Assembly: GCF_020179425.1 (NCBI RefSeq)
Contig: NZ_JAILYM010000002.1
Coordinates: 372,001-436,000, forward strand
Direction: 5' to 3'
Length of the DNA: 64,000 nt
Source: Novosphingobium percolationis
Lineage (GTDB): Bacteria; Pseudomonadota; Alphaproteobacteria; Sphingomonadales; Sphingomonadaceae
The notes beneath the pieces were generated by a model, which had not been told where the DNA came from, made no database searches, and was given only the letters and a program-made list of their open reading frames with translations. Below, piece after piece: positions 35,959-46,858 of the stretch (the stretch's first letter is position 1; the number at the start of each line of letters is the position of its first letter). The translations under genes and the position numbers were made by a program.

Positions 35959-37691
35959 ACGCGCTCACCGCCTCGGCCGCGATTGCTTCTGGCCGCGTCC
36001 AGCTTGCCAACGTGCGCCAGCGTTCGCTGGTGACGGCCAAGCTGCGCACGCTGTGGGTGCTGCTGCTGTTCATCTTCGCGACCCTCACCGCGCTGGTTCG
36101 CATTGCCCAGCTCGGCCTGTTCGAGGATGCGCCCGAGCGCCGCTCGATGGCCGACGCGCTGCTGCCCCCGCGCGGCGAGATCACCGACCGCAACGGCGTG
36201 GTGCTGGCGCGCGCCTTTCCGTCCTATTCGCTGTGGTTCAATCCCAAGGCCTTGGGGCAGGGTGGGGGGCAAGGCAGCTCGCCGCTGGTCAAGACGCCCG
36301 AAGAAGTGGCAAAGGCGCTGCTGACCATCTTCCCCGATGCCGATTACGCCGACCTCGTCGCGCGGCTGAAGTCCGACAAGCCGAGCTACCTGCGCAAGCG
36401 CGTGATGCCCGAGGAAGCCAACAGGGTCTTCGCGCTGGGCGAACCCGCGCTCGAATTCCCGCGCGAGAACCAGCGCTACTATCCGCAGGGCTCGCTGGCC
36501 GCGCACGTACTCGGCTACGTCGATGAAGAGGGCAAGGGCCATGTCGGGATGGAGCAGGTGCTGGAAAAGCGCCTGCTCGACCCGGCGCAGCGCGGCCAGC
36601 CTTTCGCGCTGTCGATCGATGCGCGGGCGCAGGGCGCGCTTGAGGATGAACTCGGGCGGGGGATGCTGGAATCGAATGCCAAGGGCGCGGCCGGCATCAT
36701 TCTGGACGCTGATACCGGCGAAGTCGTTGCGCTTGCCTCGCTGCCCTCGTTCAATCCCAACCGTTCGGACCGCGCGTTCAACGATCTCGTATTCAACCGC
36801 GTGTCGAACCAGGTCTACGAACTCGGTTCGGTGATGAAGCCGGTGACCGTCGCCTCTGCCATCGACGCAGGCGTGGTGACCGACATGGCGACCCGCTACC
36901 CGGCGGGGCCGCTGCACGTCGGGCGGTTCACCATCCACGACAGCCACAACTTCGGCGCATCGCTCAACGTGCCCGAGGCGCTGATCCATTCGTCGAACAT
37001 CGTTACCGCGCAGATCGCCGACAAGCTGGGCGGCCCGGCGCTGCGCAACACGATGATGGCGCTGGGCATGAACGAGCGCCCGACAATCGAACTGCCCGCG
37101 CGCGGCTTCCCGATCTGGCCCAAGGGCGACTGGGCGCGCCTGACGACGATGACGGTCAGCTACGGCCATGGCATGGCGGTGAGCCCGCTGCATCTCGCCG
37201 CCGCCTATGCCGCGCTGGTCAACGGTGGCGTGTGGCGCCCCGCCACGCTCTATAAGATCGCGCCGGGGCATGTCCCCGAAGGCCGCCGCGTGTTCAAGGC
37301 TTCGACCAGCGCGCGCCTGCGCCAGCTGCTGCGCATGATTGTGGTCGACGGCACCGGCAAGAAGGCGGAAGCGCCGGGCTTCCGCGTGGGCGGCAAGACG
37401 GGGTCGGCGGAAAAGCCGGGCACGGGCGGCTATCGCAAGACTTCGCTGATCGCGACGTTCGCGGCTGCTTTTCCGATGGACAAGCCGCGATACGTGGTGA
37501 TCGCCATGCTCGATGAGCCGCAGGGCACGCAGGCCACCTCGTTCCAGCGCACCGCCGCGTGGAACGCGGCCCCCATCGTGGGCCGCGTGGTGCCGCGCAT
37601 CGGGCCGCTGTTGGGCATCGTGCCCGACGCCAGCCGCGACGTGGACATTTCGGACCTCAGCCCGCTGGTCGGCAACGGAGACGGCGAATGA
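35955..37691 (+). CDS. ftsI: Peptidoglycan D,D-transpeptidase FtsI (PBP3)
   Basis: A 578-residue septal transpeptidase. A single membrane anchor lies at about residues 33-51, then a pedestal domain with RGEITDRNGVVLA and the transpeptidase domain. Active-site motifs are intact: SVMK (S292, K295), SSN (S346-N348) and KTGS (K481). These place it as the class B PBP that crosslinks septal wall together with FtsW, encoded in the same cluster. Start GTG at 35955; stop overlaps murE. Confidence 0.97.
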   Translation: MNALTASAAIASGRVQLANVRQRSLVTAKLRTLWVLLLFIFATLTALVRIAQLGLFEDAPERRSMADALLPPRGEITDRNGVVLARAFPSYSLWFNPKALGQGGGQGSSPLVKTPEEVAKALLTIFPDADYADLVARLKSDKPSYLRKRVMPEEANRVFALGEPALEFPRENQRYYPQGSLAAHVLGYVDEEGKGHVGMEQVLEKRLLDPAQRGQPFALSIDARAQGALEDELGRGMLESNAKGAAGIILDADTGEVVALASLPSFNPNRSDRAFNDLVFNRVSNQVYELGSVMKPVTVASAIDAGVVTDMATRYPAGPLHVGRFTIHDSHNFGASLNVPEALIHSSNIVTAQIADKLGGPALRNTMMALGMNERPTIELPARGFPIWPKGDWARLTTMTVSYGHGMAVSPLHLAAAYAALVNGGVWRPATLYKIAPGHVPEGRRVFKASTSARLRQLLRMIVVDGTGKKAEAPGFRVGGKTGSAEKPGTGGYRKTSLIATFAAAFPMDKPRYVVIAMLDEPQGTQATSFQRTAAWNAAPIVGRVVPRIGPLLGIVPDASRDVDISDLSPLVGNGDGE

Positions 37692-39139
37692 AGCTGGGTG
37701 CGCTCGTGGCGGCGGCAGGCCTCGCCTTCGACGGAAGCGGCGAGGGCAACGTCTCGGGCTTTGCCATCGACCATCGCAAAGTCGCCCCGGGAACCGTGTT
37801 CGGCGCTTTCCCGGGTACGCGCTTCAACGGCGAGGATTTCATCGACGCCGCGATACAGGGAGGCGCGGTGGCGGTGGTCGCGCGCCCGCAGGCCAGGGTT
37901 TCGGGCGCGGTACACATCGCCGCCGACGAACCACGCCGCGCCTTTGCGCGCCTTGCCGCGGGGTTCTTCACGCCGGTTCCGCAAACGGTCGTCGCGGTCA
38001 CCGGCACCAACGGCAAGACCTCCACCGTCGAGATGACGCGCCAGCTCTGGCGCATGGCGGGCCATTCCGCCGCCTCGATCGGCACGCTGGGCGTGACCAC
38101 GGCGGACGAGAGCGTGTCGACCGGCCTGACCACGCCAGACATCGTGACCTTCCTGTCGAACATGACAGGGTTGGCGCGCGAAGGCGTCACCCACGTCGCC
38201 TACGAAGCGTCGAGCCACGGTCTCGACCAGTTTCGCAACGAAGGCCTGCGCGTGATCGCCGGAGCTTTCACCAACCTAAGCCGCGACCATCTCGATTACC
38301 ATGCGACGATGGAGGACTATTTCGCGGCCAAGATGCGCCTGTTCGACGAGGTTGTCGCCGATGACGGTTCCGCCGTCGTCTGGGCCGACGATGCCTGGTC
38401 GGCACAGGCAGTCGAGCACGCCGGGCGACGGGGGTTGCGGCTGCTCACGATGGGAGAGCAGGGGACTGCGGTCCGCCTGCTCTCCCGTACCCCCACGCAA
38501 CTGGGTCAAGTGCTGGAGATCGAACATGACGGTGCGCGCCGCAAGGTCACGCTGCCGCTGATCGGCGCCTATCAGGCCGCCAATGCCCTGGTTTCGGCGG
38601 GACTCGTGCTGGCCAGCGGTGGCGAGGCGGGCGCGACGTTCGACGCGCTTTCACGCCTGCAACCCGTGCGCGGGCGGCTGGAGCGCGCCGCGATCAACCG
38701 CGCAGGCGCGCCGGTCTATGTCGATTACGCGCACACGCCCGATGCGATCGAGGCCGCCATCGCCGCGCTGCGCCCGCACGTGGCCGGGCGGCTGATCACC
38801 GTGTTCGGCGCGGGCGGGGATCGCGACGAGGGCAAGCGCCCCGAAATGGGCCGCAGCGCCTGTGCCGGCTCCGAGGTGGTGATCGTCACCGATGACAATC
38901 CGCGTGGCGAGGACCCTGCGCTGATCCGTTCAGCCGTACTCAAGGGCTGCGATGGAAAGGCGCGCGAGATCGGCGACCGGCGCGAGGCCATCGCTGCGGC
39001 CATCGCCATGGCTGCACGCGACGACATCGTGCTTGTCGCGGGCAAGGGGCATGAACAGGGCCAGATCGTAGGGCGGGGGGATGCCGTGCGCGTGCTGCCC
39101 TTCGACGATGTGCAGGTGGCAAGGGAGTGCACCACATGA
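37688..39139 (+). CDS. murE: UDP-MurNAc-L-Ala-D-Glu:meso-DAP ligase
   Basis: A 483-residue Mur ligase that adds meso-diaminopimelate, the third residue of the stem peptide. The ATP loop is TGTNGKTST, the Mur signature LSRDHLDYH is present, and the substrate-selecting motif is DNPR (403-406), the meso-DAP form rather than the lysine form. This implies a meso-DAP cell wall, as expected for a Gram-negative organism. ATGA overlap with ftsI; the stop overlaps murF. Confidence 0.97.
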   Translation: MKLGALVAAAGLAFDGSGEGNVSGFAIDHRKVAPGTVFGAFPGTRFNGEDFIDAAIQGGAVAVVARPQARVSGAVHIAADEPRRAFARLAAGFFTPVPQTVVAVTGTNGKTSTVEMTRQLWRMAGHSAASIGTLGVTTADESVSTGLTTPDIVTFLSNMTGLAREGVTHVAYEASSHGLDQFRNEGLRVIAGAFTNLSRDHLDYHATMEDYFAAKMRLFDEVVADDGSAVVWADDAWSAQAVEHAGRRGLRLLTMGEQGTAVRLLSRTPTQLGQVLEIEHDGARRKVTLPLIGAYQAANALVSAGLVLASGGEAGATFDALSRLQPVRGRLERAAINRAGAPVYVDYAHTPDAIEAAIAALRPHVAGRLITVFGAGGDRDEGKRPEMGRSACAGSEVVIVTDDNPRGEDPALIRSAVLKGCDGKAREIGDRREAIAAAIAMAARDDIVLVAGKGHEQGQIVGRGDAVRVLPFDDVQVARECTT

Positions 39140-40605
39140 ACGCCCATCCCGCCATGATGAACTGGCCGGTAGACCCGATCGACACGCGCGGGCTTGCACT
39201 GTGGACGGCGCAGGAGATCGCCGCGGCAACCGGGGGCAGCGCCTCGGGCGCGTTCGAGGTCTCGGGCTGCGAGATCGACAGCCGCGAAGTACGCGACGGT
39301 GACCTGTTCTTCGCCTTGAATGGTGAAACATCTGACGGCCACCGCTTCCTTCCTGGGGCGTTCGAGCGTGGGGCTGCCGCCGCCATCGTCGATCGCCCCA
39401 TCGAACAGCCGCACGTGCTCGTTTCCGATACCTCAAGTGCGCTTGAGGATATGGGAAAAGCCGCGCGAAATCGGGTAGATGCGGGGATTATCGGGGTCAC
39501 CGGCTCCGCTGGCAAGACCGGGGTCAAGGAAGCGCTTTACGCCGCGCTCGACCGGGGCAGCCGGGGCCGCGCGCACCGTTCGGTGAAGAGTTACAACAAC
39601 CATGTCGGGGTTCCGCTGAGCCTTGCGCGGATGCCGGCGCGCACCAGCTTCGGCGTGTTCGAGATGGGCATGAATCACGCGGGCGAACTGGCCGCGCTGA
39701 CCCGGCTGGTGCGCCCCCATGTGGCGGTCGTCACCACCATCGCACCCGCGCACATCGGCCACTTCTCGGGCGAAGAGGCCATCGCCGACGCCAAGGGCGA
39801 GATCTTCGAGGGGCTTGAGCCGGGCGGGGTGGCGATCATCCCGGCCGACAACCCCCATTACATGCGTTTGCGCGCCAAGGCCGAGCGGCACGCCGAACGG
39901 ATCGTCGCTTTTGGCAGCGGTCCCAAGGCGAACGCCCGGCTGCTCGATGCCGTGCCCGCGATCGGCGGCGGAACGCTGGTGACGGCGGACCTTGGCGGGC
40001 GCAAGCTGTGCTACACGATTGCCCAGCCGGGCGCACACTGGGTGGCCAATTCGCTTGCCGTCATGGCGGCGGTCGAGGCGATCGGCGGCGATCTGGGTGC
40101 GGCGGGCCTGGCGCTCGCCGAGATGGAGGGCCTTGCCGGACGTGGTGCGCGCCACACGGTGCCCGCGCGCGGCGGGGATGGCTCCGGTCAGGCGCTGCTG
40201 ATCGACGAGAGCTACAACGCCAATCCTGCTTCGATGCGCGTCACCATTGAGCAGCTTGGCGCAACGCCTGCCCGCCGCCACGTGGCCGTTCTGGGCGCGA
40301 TGCGCGAACTGGGCGCCGACGAGGACCGCTACCATCGCGAACTGGCTACTCCGCTGGTCGCCGCAGGGATCGACCGGGTGATCCTCGTCGGCCCCGAAAT
40401 GGCCGCATTGGCGCAAGCGCTGGGGAAAAGCGCGAGCGGTGCGCTTGCCGAGGCAATCGAAGTCGATCATGTCCAATCGGCGGCCGAAGCGGCGGAATGC
40501 CTCGCTGCCGAAGGGCCGCAGGGTGGCGACGCCATCCTTGTAAAAGGGTCGAATTCGGTCGGGCTGGGCGCGCTGGTACGCGCCCTGACGGCCAGGGAAA
40601 ACTGA
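39136..40605 (+). CDS. murF: UDP-MurNAc-tripeptide--D-Ala-D-Ala ligase
   Basis: A 489-residue Mur ligase that adds D-Ala-D-Ala to complete the cytoplasmic pentapeptide precursor. The P-loop is TGSAGKTG, followed by SYNNHVGVPLSL, FEMGMNHAGE, IAPAHIGHF and the C-terminal DESYNANPASM motif that defines MurF. The ATG at 39136 overlaps the murE stop and is preferred to the GTG at 39127. Its partner enzyme Ddl is encoded later in the same cluster. Confidence 0.96.
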   Translation: MNAHPAMMNWPVDPIDTRGLALWTAQEIAAATGGSASGAFEVSGCEIDSREVRDGDLFFALNGETSDGHRFLPGAFERGAAAAIVDRPIEQPHVLVSDTSSALEDMGKAARNRVDAGIIGVTGSAGKTGVKEALYAALDRGSRGRAHRSVKSYNNHVGVPLSLARMPARTSFGVFEMGMNHAGELAALTRLVRPHVAVVTTIAPAHIGHFSGEEAIADAKGEIFEGLEPGGVAIIPADNPHYMRLRAKAERHAERIVAFGSGPKANARLLDAVPAIGGGTLVTADLGGRKLCYTIAQPGAHWVANSLAVMAAVEAIGGDLGAAGLALAEMEGLAGRGARHTVPARGGDGSGQALLIDESYNANPASMRVTIEQLGATPARRHVAVLGAMRELGADEDRYHRELATPLVAAGIDRVILVGPEMAALAQALGKSASGALAEAIEVDHVQSAAEAAECLAAEGPQGGDAILVKGSNSVGLGALVRALTAREN

Positions 40606-41670
40606 ATGCTCTACCTCCTGGCGCACCTGCTTCACTACGAGGGGTTCAGCAACCTCTTCCGCTACCAGACCTTCCGCGCCGGGGCTGCGCTGCTGACCGC
40701 GCTGGCCATCGGGTTGGTGATCGGACCGCGCTTCATCAACATGCTGCGCGTGCGCCAGGGCAAGGGCCAGCCGATCCGCGAGGACGGCCCGCAGACCCAC
40801 CTCGCCAAGCGCGGCACGCCCACCATGGGCGGGCTGATGATCGTGATCTCGTGCACGCTCGGCATCCTGCTGTGGATGGACGTTTCCAGCCGCTACGTGT
40901 GGGCCTGCCTTGCGGTGACCTGGGGCTTCGGGCTCATCGGCTTCCTCGACGATTACGACAAGGTGACGAAGTACGCGCACAAGGGCGTTCCGGCCAAGGT
41001 GCGGCTTGCAGGCGAATTCGTCGTCGCGGGGATCGCCGCCGCGCTGGTGGTGACCGACACCAACCTCTATGTGCCGGTGTTCAGCAATCTCTATATCCCG
41101 CTCGGGCCCTTCTACTACCTGTTCGCGGCCTTCGTGATCGTGGGCGCAGGCAATGCGGTGAACCTGACCGACGGGCTAGATGGCCTTGCCATCATGCCGG
41201 TGATCATTGCCTCGGGCACTTTCGCGATCATCGCCTATCTCGCCGGGCGCGTCGACTTTGCGCATTACCTCGGCATTCCGCACGTGCCGGGCGCGGGCGA
41301 ACTGGCGATCTTCTGTGGCGCGGTGATGGGGGCGGGCCTTGCCTTCCTGTGGTTCAACGCCCCGCCTGCAGCCGTGTTCATGGGTGATACCGGCAGCTTG
41401 GCGCTGGGCGGCACGCTCGGCGTGATCGCGGTGGCCGCGCACCACGAAATCGTGCTGGCTATCGTCGGCGGCCTGTTCGTGATGGAGGCGGTTTCCGTGA
41501 TCGTGCAGGTGTTCGTCTACAAGCGGACCGGCAAGCGCGTGTTCCGCATGGCGCCGATTCACCACCATTTCGAGCAACTGGGCTGGAAGGAATCGACCGT
41601 GGTCATCCGCTTCTGGATCGTCTCGATCGTGCTGGCGCTGATCGGCCTTGCGACGTTGAAGGTGCGATGA
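40606..41670 (+). CDS. mraY: Phospho-MurNAc-pentapeptide transferase
   Basis: A 354-residue polytopic enzyme with about ten membrane helices that transfers phospho-MurNAc-pentapeptide to undecaprenyl phosphate, forming lipid I. Family motifs include [26 protein letters not shown], the aspartate pair [31 protein letters not shown] and the histidine motif MAPIHHHFE. It begins directly after the murF stop. Confidence 0.98.
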   Translation: MLYLLAHLLHYEGFSNLFRYQTFRAGAALLTALAIGLVIGPRFINMLRVRQGKGQPIREDGPQTHLAKRGTPTMGGLMIVISCTLGILLWMDVSSRYVWACLAVTWGFGLIGFLDDYDKVTKYAHKGVPAKVRLAGEFVVAGIAAALVVTDTNLYVPVFSNLYIPLGPFYYLFAAFVIVGAGNAVNLTDGLDGLAIMPVIIASGTFAIIAYLAGRVDFAHYLGIPHVPGAGELAIFCGAVMGAGLAFLWFNAPPAAVFMGDTGSLALGGTLGVIAVAAHHEIVLAIVGGLFVMEAVSVIVQVFVYKRTGKRVFRMAPIHHHFEQLGWKESTVVIRFWIVSIVLALIGLATLKVR

Positions 41671-41674
41671 AGCG

Positions 41675-43021
41675 ATGATCGTCTCCTCCGCCTTTGCCGG
41701 TAAGCGCTATGCTGTTCTGGGTCTCGCCCGTTCGGGCCTGACCAGTGTCAACACGCTGCTGGAAAGCGGGGCTGACGTGTTTGCCTGGGACACGCGCGAG
41801 GAGGCGCGCGCCGCCTGTGATCCGCGCGTGACGCTGGCCGACCCGCTGACGCTGGACCTGACCGGGTTTGCAGGCGTGGTCGTCTCGCCCGGCGTGCCGC
41901 TCAACCGCCATCCGATCGGCCCCCATGCCGCGTCGTTCGGCGTGCCCGTGATCGGCGATATCGAACTGTTCGCCCTTGCACGCGCGAGCCTGCCTGCGCA
42001 CCGCGTGGTCGGCATCACCGGCACCAATGGCAAGTCGACCACCACCGCGCTGGTCCACCATCTGGTCGAGGCGGCGGGCATCCCTACGCGGATGGGCGGC
42101 AACATCGGCCTGCCCGTTCTGGGGCAGGACCCGCTGCCCGCAGGAGGCGTCTATGTGCTCGAATTGTCGAGCTACCAGATCGACCTTACCTACAGTCTCG
42201 AGACCGATGTCGCGGCGCTGATCAACCTCAGCCCCGACCATCTCGACCGCTACGACGGTTTCGAGGGCTATGCCGCGTCCAAGGCGCGCCTGTTCGCGAT
42301 GCAGCGGGCCGACCAGCACGCGGTGTTCGGGCGCGGCGATCCGCACACGCTGCGCATTGCGGGCGAAGTCTCGGGCAGCCGCGCAGGCACGCTGGTCCAC
42401 ATCGTCGATCCCAATACGCTCGAAGGGCAGAAGGACTGGCCTTCGCTGCAAGGGCCGCACAACCTCCAGAACGCGGCCATCGCAGTCGCCATCGCCCGTG
42501 CGCTGGGCATCGGCGAGGGCGTGTGGCGCGAAGGCCTCAAGAGCTTCGTCGGCCTGCCGCACCGGATGGAGCGCGTGGCCGAAGCGGACGGCGTTCTGTT
42601 CATCAACGACAGCAAGGCGACCAACCCAGCTTCGACCGCGCCCGCGCTGGGCGCCTTTCCGCGCGTTCACTGGATTCTGGGCGGGCTGCCCAAGGGCGAC
42701 GACCTGGACGATTGCGCGCCCTATTTCGATCACGTGGTGCAGGCCTATACCATCGGTGAGGCGGGCCCCCGCTTTGCCGAGATCCTTGATCCGATCATGC
42801 CGGTGAAGCGCAGCGAGATGCTGTGCGATGCCGTGCGCCAGGCGATGGACGAGGCCAAGCCAGGCGAGGTCATCATGCTCTCCCCGGCGTGCGCCAGCTT
42901 CGACCAGTTCCGCGATTTCGAGGCGCGGGGTGACAGCTTCCGCCAGATCGTCGAGGCGCTGATCGCCGACCGTGCCGCGCCCTGCCCGCCGTCCGATCGC
43001 CCGACAGTCGAGGGCGCATGA
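41675..43021 (+). CDS. murD: UDP-MurNAc-L-Ala--D-Glu ligase
   Basis: A 448-residue Mur ligase that adds D-glutamate. The N-terminal Rossmann-like domain starts with YAVLGLARSGL, the ATP loop is TGTNGKSTT, and GGNIGLP, LELSSYQ, NLSPDHLDRY and the late NDSKATNP and LSPACASFDQF motifs are diagnostic for MurD. ATG at 41675, 5 nt after mraY. Overlaps ftsW by ATGA. Confidence 0.97.
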   Translation: MIVSSAFAGKRYAVLGLARSGLTSVNTLLESGADVFAWDTREEARAACDPRVTLADPLTLDLTGFAGVVVSPGVPLNRHPIGPHAASFGVPVIGDIELFALARASLPAHRVVGITGTNGKSTTTALVHHLVEAAGIPTRMGGNIGLPVLGQDPLPAGGVYVLELSSYQIDLTYSLETDVAALINLSPDHLDRYDGFEGYAASKARLFAMQRADQHAVFGRGDPHTLRIAGEVSGSRAGTLVHIVDPNTLEGQKDWPSLQGPHNLQNAAIAVAIARALGIGEGVWREGLKSFVGLPHRMERVAEADGVLFINDSKATNPASTAPALGAFPRVHWILGGLPKGDDLDDCAPYFDHVVQAYTIGEAGPRFAEILDPIMPVKRSEMLCDAVRQAMDEAKPGEVIMLSPACASFDQFRDFEARGDSFRQIVEALIADRAAPCPPSDRPTVEGA

Positions 43022-44253
43022 GCGCGACGGCCGAACCCACCCGCCATGTGACCACGCCGACCAAGGATGGCGGCGTGCGCGTGGTCGGGCGGGGCAACCG
43101 TTATCGCCGCAGCCGCCGCAGCGAACTGGTGATCTGGTGGCGCGAGATCGACCGCGTGCTGCTGGGCCTGATCCTCGCGCTGGTCGTGGTCGGCATGATC
43201 GCGGTCGCCGCCGCATCGCCCGCGGGCGCGCACCGGCTTTCGACCTCGCAGAAGACGCTGGGCGACCTGTTCTTCTTCTGGCTGCACTTGCGCTGGCTGG
43301 CGGTGGGGCTGGTGGCGATGTTCCTTGCCTCGTTGCTGCCCAAGGAATCGGCGCGGCGTCTGGCGATCCTGATCGCGGGCGCGATGATCGTGGCGCTGGT
43401 GCTGGTGCCGCTGGTCGGCAGCGAAGTGAAGGGTGCCAAGCGCTGGCTGTGGATCGGGTTCAGCCTGCAGCCGTCCGAATTCCTCAAGCCCGGCTTTGCG
43501 ATCGCGGTGGCGTGGATCCTGTCGTGGCGGCTGCGTGATCCCAATATTCCGGTGATCGGCATCACGATGGGGCTGATGGGGCTGACCGGCGTGCTGCTGA
43601 TGGCGCAGCCCGACTTCGGCTCGACCGTGCTGTTCGGCGGCGTGTGGTTCGTGCTCGTGCTGCTGTCGGGCCTGCCGCTCAACCGTATCCTGTGGTCGAT
43701 GGCAGGCGGCATCGTCGTGGTGATCCTCGCCTACCTCTTCTATCCCAACGCGACGCACCGCATCGACAGTTTCATTTCGGGCGGCAACGAGTTCGACCAG
43801 GTCGACCTTGCCATGCGCACGCTGCTCAACGGCGGGTGGAGCGGCACCGGCCTGTGGCTGGGCAGCCGCAAGATGGCGCTGCCAGAAGCGCAGACCGACT
43901 ACATCTTCTCGGTCATCGGCGAGGAGTTCGGCCTGATCGCCTGCGCGATGATCGTGGTGCTCTACTGCGCGATCGTGGTGCGCGTGATGCTGCGCCTGAT
44001 CGACGAGGACGACCTGTTCACGATCCTGGCTGGTGCGGGGCTGACCGCGCAGTTGGCGGGGCAGGCTTTCATCAACATCCTCGTCAACCTCCAGCTGTTT
44101 CCGTCCAAGGGCATGACCCTGCCGCTGATCAGCTATGGCGGCTCTTCTACCATCGCGTTGCTGTTGGGCGTGGGCTTCCTTCTCGCCATTACGCGGCGCA
44201 ATCCCTATCTGAGCCGCGAATCCTTCGACTTCAGGGAGCTTCCCCGCAAATGA
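43018..44253 (+). CDS. ftsW: Septal peptidoglycan glycosyltransferase FtsW
   Basis: A 411-residue SEDS-family membrane protein of about ten helices, polymerising lipid II at the septum with FtsI. Conserved elements include KGAKRWLWIG with QPSEFLKP, MAQPDFGSTVL, the catalytic-loop aspartate in ALPEAQTDYIFSVIGEEFG, and GMTLPLISYGGSS near the end. A 35-residue basic N-terminal tail precedes the first helix. Its place between murD and murG supports FtsW over RodA. Confidence 0.97.
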   Translation: MSATAEPTRHVTTPTKDGGVRVVGRGNRYRRSRRSELVIWWREIDRVLLGLILALVVVGMIAVAAASPAGAHRLSTSQKTLGDLFFFWLHLRWLAVGLVAMFLASLLPKESARRLAILIAGAMIVALVLVPLVGSEVKGAKRWLWIGFSLQPSEFLKPGFAIAVAWILSWRLRDPNIPVIGITMGLMGLTGVLLMAQPDFGSTVLFGGVWFVLVLLSGLPLNRILWSMAGGIVVVILAYLFYPNATHRIDSFISGGNEFDQVDLAMRTLLNGGWSGTGLWLGSRKMALPEAQTDYIFSVIGEEFGLIACAMIVVLYCAIVVRVMLRLIDEDDLFTILAGAGLTAQLAGQAFINILVNLQLFPSKGMTLPLISYGGSSTIALLLGVGFLLAITRRNPYLSRESFDFRELPRK

Positions 44254-45449
44254 GCGGCAGTCGTCCACCGGGTGTCTCGCGGCACTATGTCCTCGCAGCT
44301 GGCGGTACGGGCGGGCACTTGTTGCCCGCCTTCGCGCTTGCGGTGGAGCTGGAACGGCGCGGCCACCACGTCGCGCTGGTGACGGACGAGCGCGGCGCGA
44401 AGATTCCGGGCAAGCCCGCGTTCCTGCCCGCGCACGTCCTGCCCGCCGGGCGGCTGGGCAAGAACCCCCTATCGTTGATGAAAGGCATGCGTGCGATCTG
44501 GCGCGGGCGGGCAATGGCCTTGCGTCTGTTCGACAGCTTCGAACCGGCCTGCGTTGTTGGATTTGGCGGCTACCCTGCGCTGCCCGCGCTGCTGGCGGCG
44601 CAGGCGGCGAATATCCCCACCGTGATCCACGAACAGAACGCAGTGCTGGGCCGGGTCAACCGCTTTCTGGCCAAGCGCGTGGATGCGATCGCCACCGCCT
44701 ATGGCGAAGTCGACCGGCTCGATCCCAGGTTGGCGAACAAGGTCCATTGCATCGGCAATCCGGTGCGTCCTGAAGTGCTGGCGCTGCGGGGCGAACCGTT
44801 CCCTGAATTCAGCGAGGACAGCCTTTTCCGCGTGCTGGTGACCGGCGGCAGCCAGGGCGCTTCGGTGCTGTCCGAAGTGGTGCCCGATGGCCTCGCCATG
44901 CTGCCCGCCGCGCTGCGCCACCGCCTGCAGGTGACGCAGCAGTGCCGCCCGGAAGACCTTGAGGCGGTGCGCGCGCGCTATGCCGGGCACCAGATACCGG
45001 CCGAGCTTGGCACCTATTTCGAGGACATGGCGAGCCGCCTTGCCGAAGCGCACCTGTTCATCGGGCGGGCGGGCGCTTCGACCATCGCCGAACTGACCGC
45101 CGTCGGGCGCCCTGCGATCCTCGTGCCGCTGCCGATCGCCACCGACGATCACCAGGCCGCCAACACGCGCGAGATCGTGCGCGCGGGCGGGGCGCGGGCG
45201 ATCCGCCAGACCGGCTTCACCCCCAAGGAACTTGCAAAGCAGATCCAGACGATGGCGCTCCATCCCGAAACGCTCGCCAATGCCGCCCATGCCGCGTGGA
45301 ACTGCGGATTGCCCAATGCCGTGTCCGATCTTGCCGATCTGGTCGAAGGTTTCGGCGGTGCGCCGACGATGGACGTGATCCGCGTCAGCGAAACGCAGAG
45401 CGCCATTGCCCAGACCGGGGAAGCGCTGGCGCGGGAGGCGGTGCAGTGA
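44250..45449 (+). CDS. murG: UDP-GlcNAc:undecaprenyl-PP-MurNAc-pentapeptide transferase
   Basis: A 399-residue GT28 glycosyltransferase that converts lipid I to lipid II at the inner face of the membrane. The glycine-rich loop [12 protein letters not shown], the [11 protein letters not shown] segment, [13 protein letters not shown], the second-domain [13 protein letters not shown] and the donor-binding [13 protein letters not shown] are all conserved. The C-terminus is about 40 residues longer than in E. coli (355). ATGA overlap with ftsW and GTGA overlap with murC. Confidence 0.97.
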   Translation: MSGSRPPGVSRHYVLAAGGTGGHLLPAFALAVELERRGHHVALVTDERGAKIPGKPAFLPAHVLPAGRLGKNPLSLMKGMRAIWRGRAMALRLFDSFEPACVVGFGGYPALPALLAAQAANIPTVIHEQNAVLGRVNRFLAKRVDAIATAYGEVDRLDPRLANKVHCIGNPVRPEVLALRGEPFPEFSEDSLFRVLVTGGSQGASVLSEVVPDGLAMLPAALRHRLQVTQQCRPEDLEAVRARYAGHQIPAELGTYFEDMASRLAEAHLFIGRAGASTIAELTAVGRPAILVPLPIATDDHQAANTREIVRAGGARAIRQTGFTPKELAKQIQTMALHPETLANAAHAAWNCGLPNAVSDLADLVEGFGGAPTMDVIRVSETQSAIAQTGEALAREAVQ

Positions 45450-46858
45450 AGGGCGTCGGCACCGAGATCGGCACGATCCACTTCGTCGGCATCGGCGGCA
45501 TCGGCATGTCGGGCATCGCCGAGGTGATGCACAACATGGGCTATGCGGTGCAAGGGTCGGACATGGCCGAAAGCTATGTCGTCGAGGGCCTGCGAAGCCG
45601 GGGCATCAAGGTGATGATCGGCCAGCGCGCCGAAAACGTCGATGGCGTTTCGGTGGTGGTGACCTCGACCGCCGTGAAGCGCGACAATCCGGAAGTCGTC
45701 GCCGCACTGGAAGCGCGCGTGCCGGTGGTGCGCCGCGCGGAAATGCTGGCCGAGCTGATGCGGCTCAAGAACACTGTCGCGGTGGCGGGCACGCACGGCA
45801 AGACGACCACGACATCGATGGTGGCCTGCCTGCTCGATGCGGGCGGGATCGATCCGACCGTGATCAACGGCGGCATCATCAATTCCTATGGCTCCAACGC
45901 GCGCCTTGGCGACAGCGAGTGGATGGTGGTCGAAGCCGACGAGAGCGATGGCTCGTTCCTGCGGCTGGATGGCACGATCGCGGTCGTGACCAACATCGAC
46001 CCCGAACACCTCGATCACTACGGCTCGTTCGACCGGGTGAAGGAAGCCTTCGTCGAGTTCATCGAAAACGTGCCGTTCTATGGCGCGGCGATGTTGTGCA
46101 TCGACCACCCCGAAGTGCAGGCGGTGATCCCGAAGGTGCGCGACCGCCGCGTGGTGACTTACGGCTTTTCGGCGCAGGCCGACGTGCGGGGCGAGGCGGT
46201 CACGCCGATTCCCGGCGGAAACCGCTTCACCGCCGTGCTGCGCCAGCGCGATGGCAGCTTCCGTCGGATCGAGGACATCGAACTGCCGATGCCCGGTCGC
46301 CACAACGTGCAGAACGCGCTCGCCGCCGTGGCTGTGGCGCGCGAGATGGGCGTTTCGGAAGACCTGATCCGCACGGGCTTTGCCAAGTTCGGCGGGGTGA
46401 AGCGCCGCTTCACCAAGGTGGGCGAAGTGGCCGGAACGACGATCATCGACGATTACGGCCACCACCCGGTCGAGATCCGCGCCGTGCTGGCCGCTGCGCG
46501 CGAAGGGGTGAAGGGCCGCGTCATCGCCGTGGTCCAGCCGCATCGCTTCACGCGCTTGCGCGACCACATGGATGACTTCCAGGGCGCGTTCAACGATGCC
46601 GACGTGGTCTATGCAGCGCCTGTCTATCCGGCGGGCGAACAGCCCATCGAGGGCGTGGACAGCGCCGCCATGGTCGAAGGCATCAAGGCGCGCGGCCATC
46701 GCAGCGCGCACCTGATCGCCGGGCCGGAGGCGCTGGCGAAGGAACTCGCGGGCACGATCCAGCCGGGCGACATGGTCGTGTGCCTTGGCGCGGGCGACAT
46801 CACCAAGTGGGCGGCGGGTCTGGCGGCGGCGATCGAGCTTGAGCGGGGGGCGGCGTGA
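45446..46858 (+). CDS. murC: UDP-N-acetylmuramate--L-alanine ligase
   Basis: A 470-residue Mur ligase that adds the first stem residue. It shows [17 protein letters not shown], the ATP loop [31 protein letters not shown], the DDYGHHP motif and QPHRFTRL, which is the standard MurC pattern. GTG at 45446 overlaps the murG stop, and its own stop overlaps the GTG of murB. Confidence 0.97.
   Translation: MKGVGTEIGTIHFVGIGGIGMSGIAEVMHNMGYAVQGSDMAESYVVEGLRSRGIKVMIGQRAENVDGVSVVVTSTAVKRDNPEVVAALEARVPVVRRAEMLAELMRLKNTVAVAGTHGKTTTTSMVACLLDAGGIDPTVINGGIINSYGSNARLGDSEWMVVEADESDGSFLRLDGTIAVVTNIDPEHLDHYGSFDRVKEAFVEFIENVPFYGAAMLCIDHPEVQAVIPKVRDRRVVTYGFSAQADVRGEAVTPIPGGNRFTAVLRQRDGSFRRIEDIELPMPGRHNVQNALAAVAVAREMGVSEDLIRTGFAKFGGVKRRFTKVGEVAGTTIIDDYGHHPVEIRAVLAAAREGVKGRVIAVVQPHRFTRLRDHMDDFQGAFNDADVVYAAPVYPAGEQPIEGVDSAAMVEGIKARGHRSAHLIAGPEALAKELAGTIQPGDMVVCLGAGDITKWAAGLAAAIELERGAA

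Noticed and set aside
43644..44249. Apparent FtsW-MurG-spanning frame with about 200 extra residues before MurG
   Set aside because: The extra part is an alternative frame inside ftsW; MurG homology starts exactly at the ATGA overlap at 44250.
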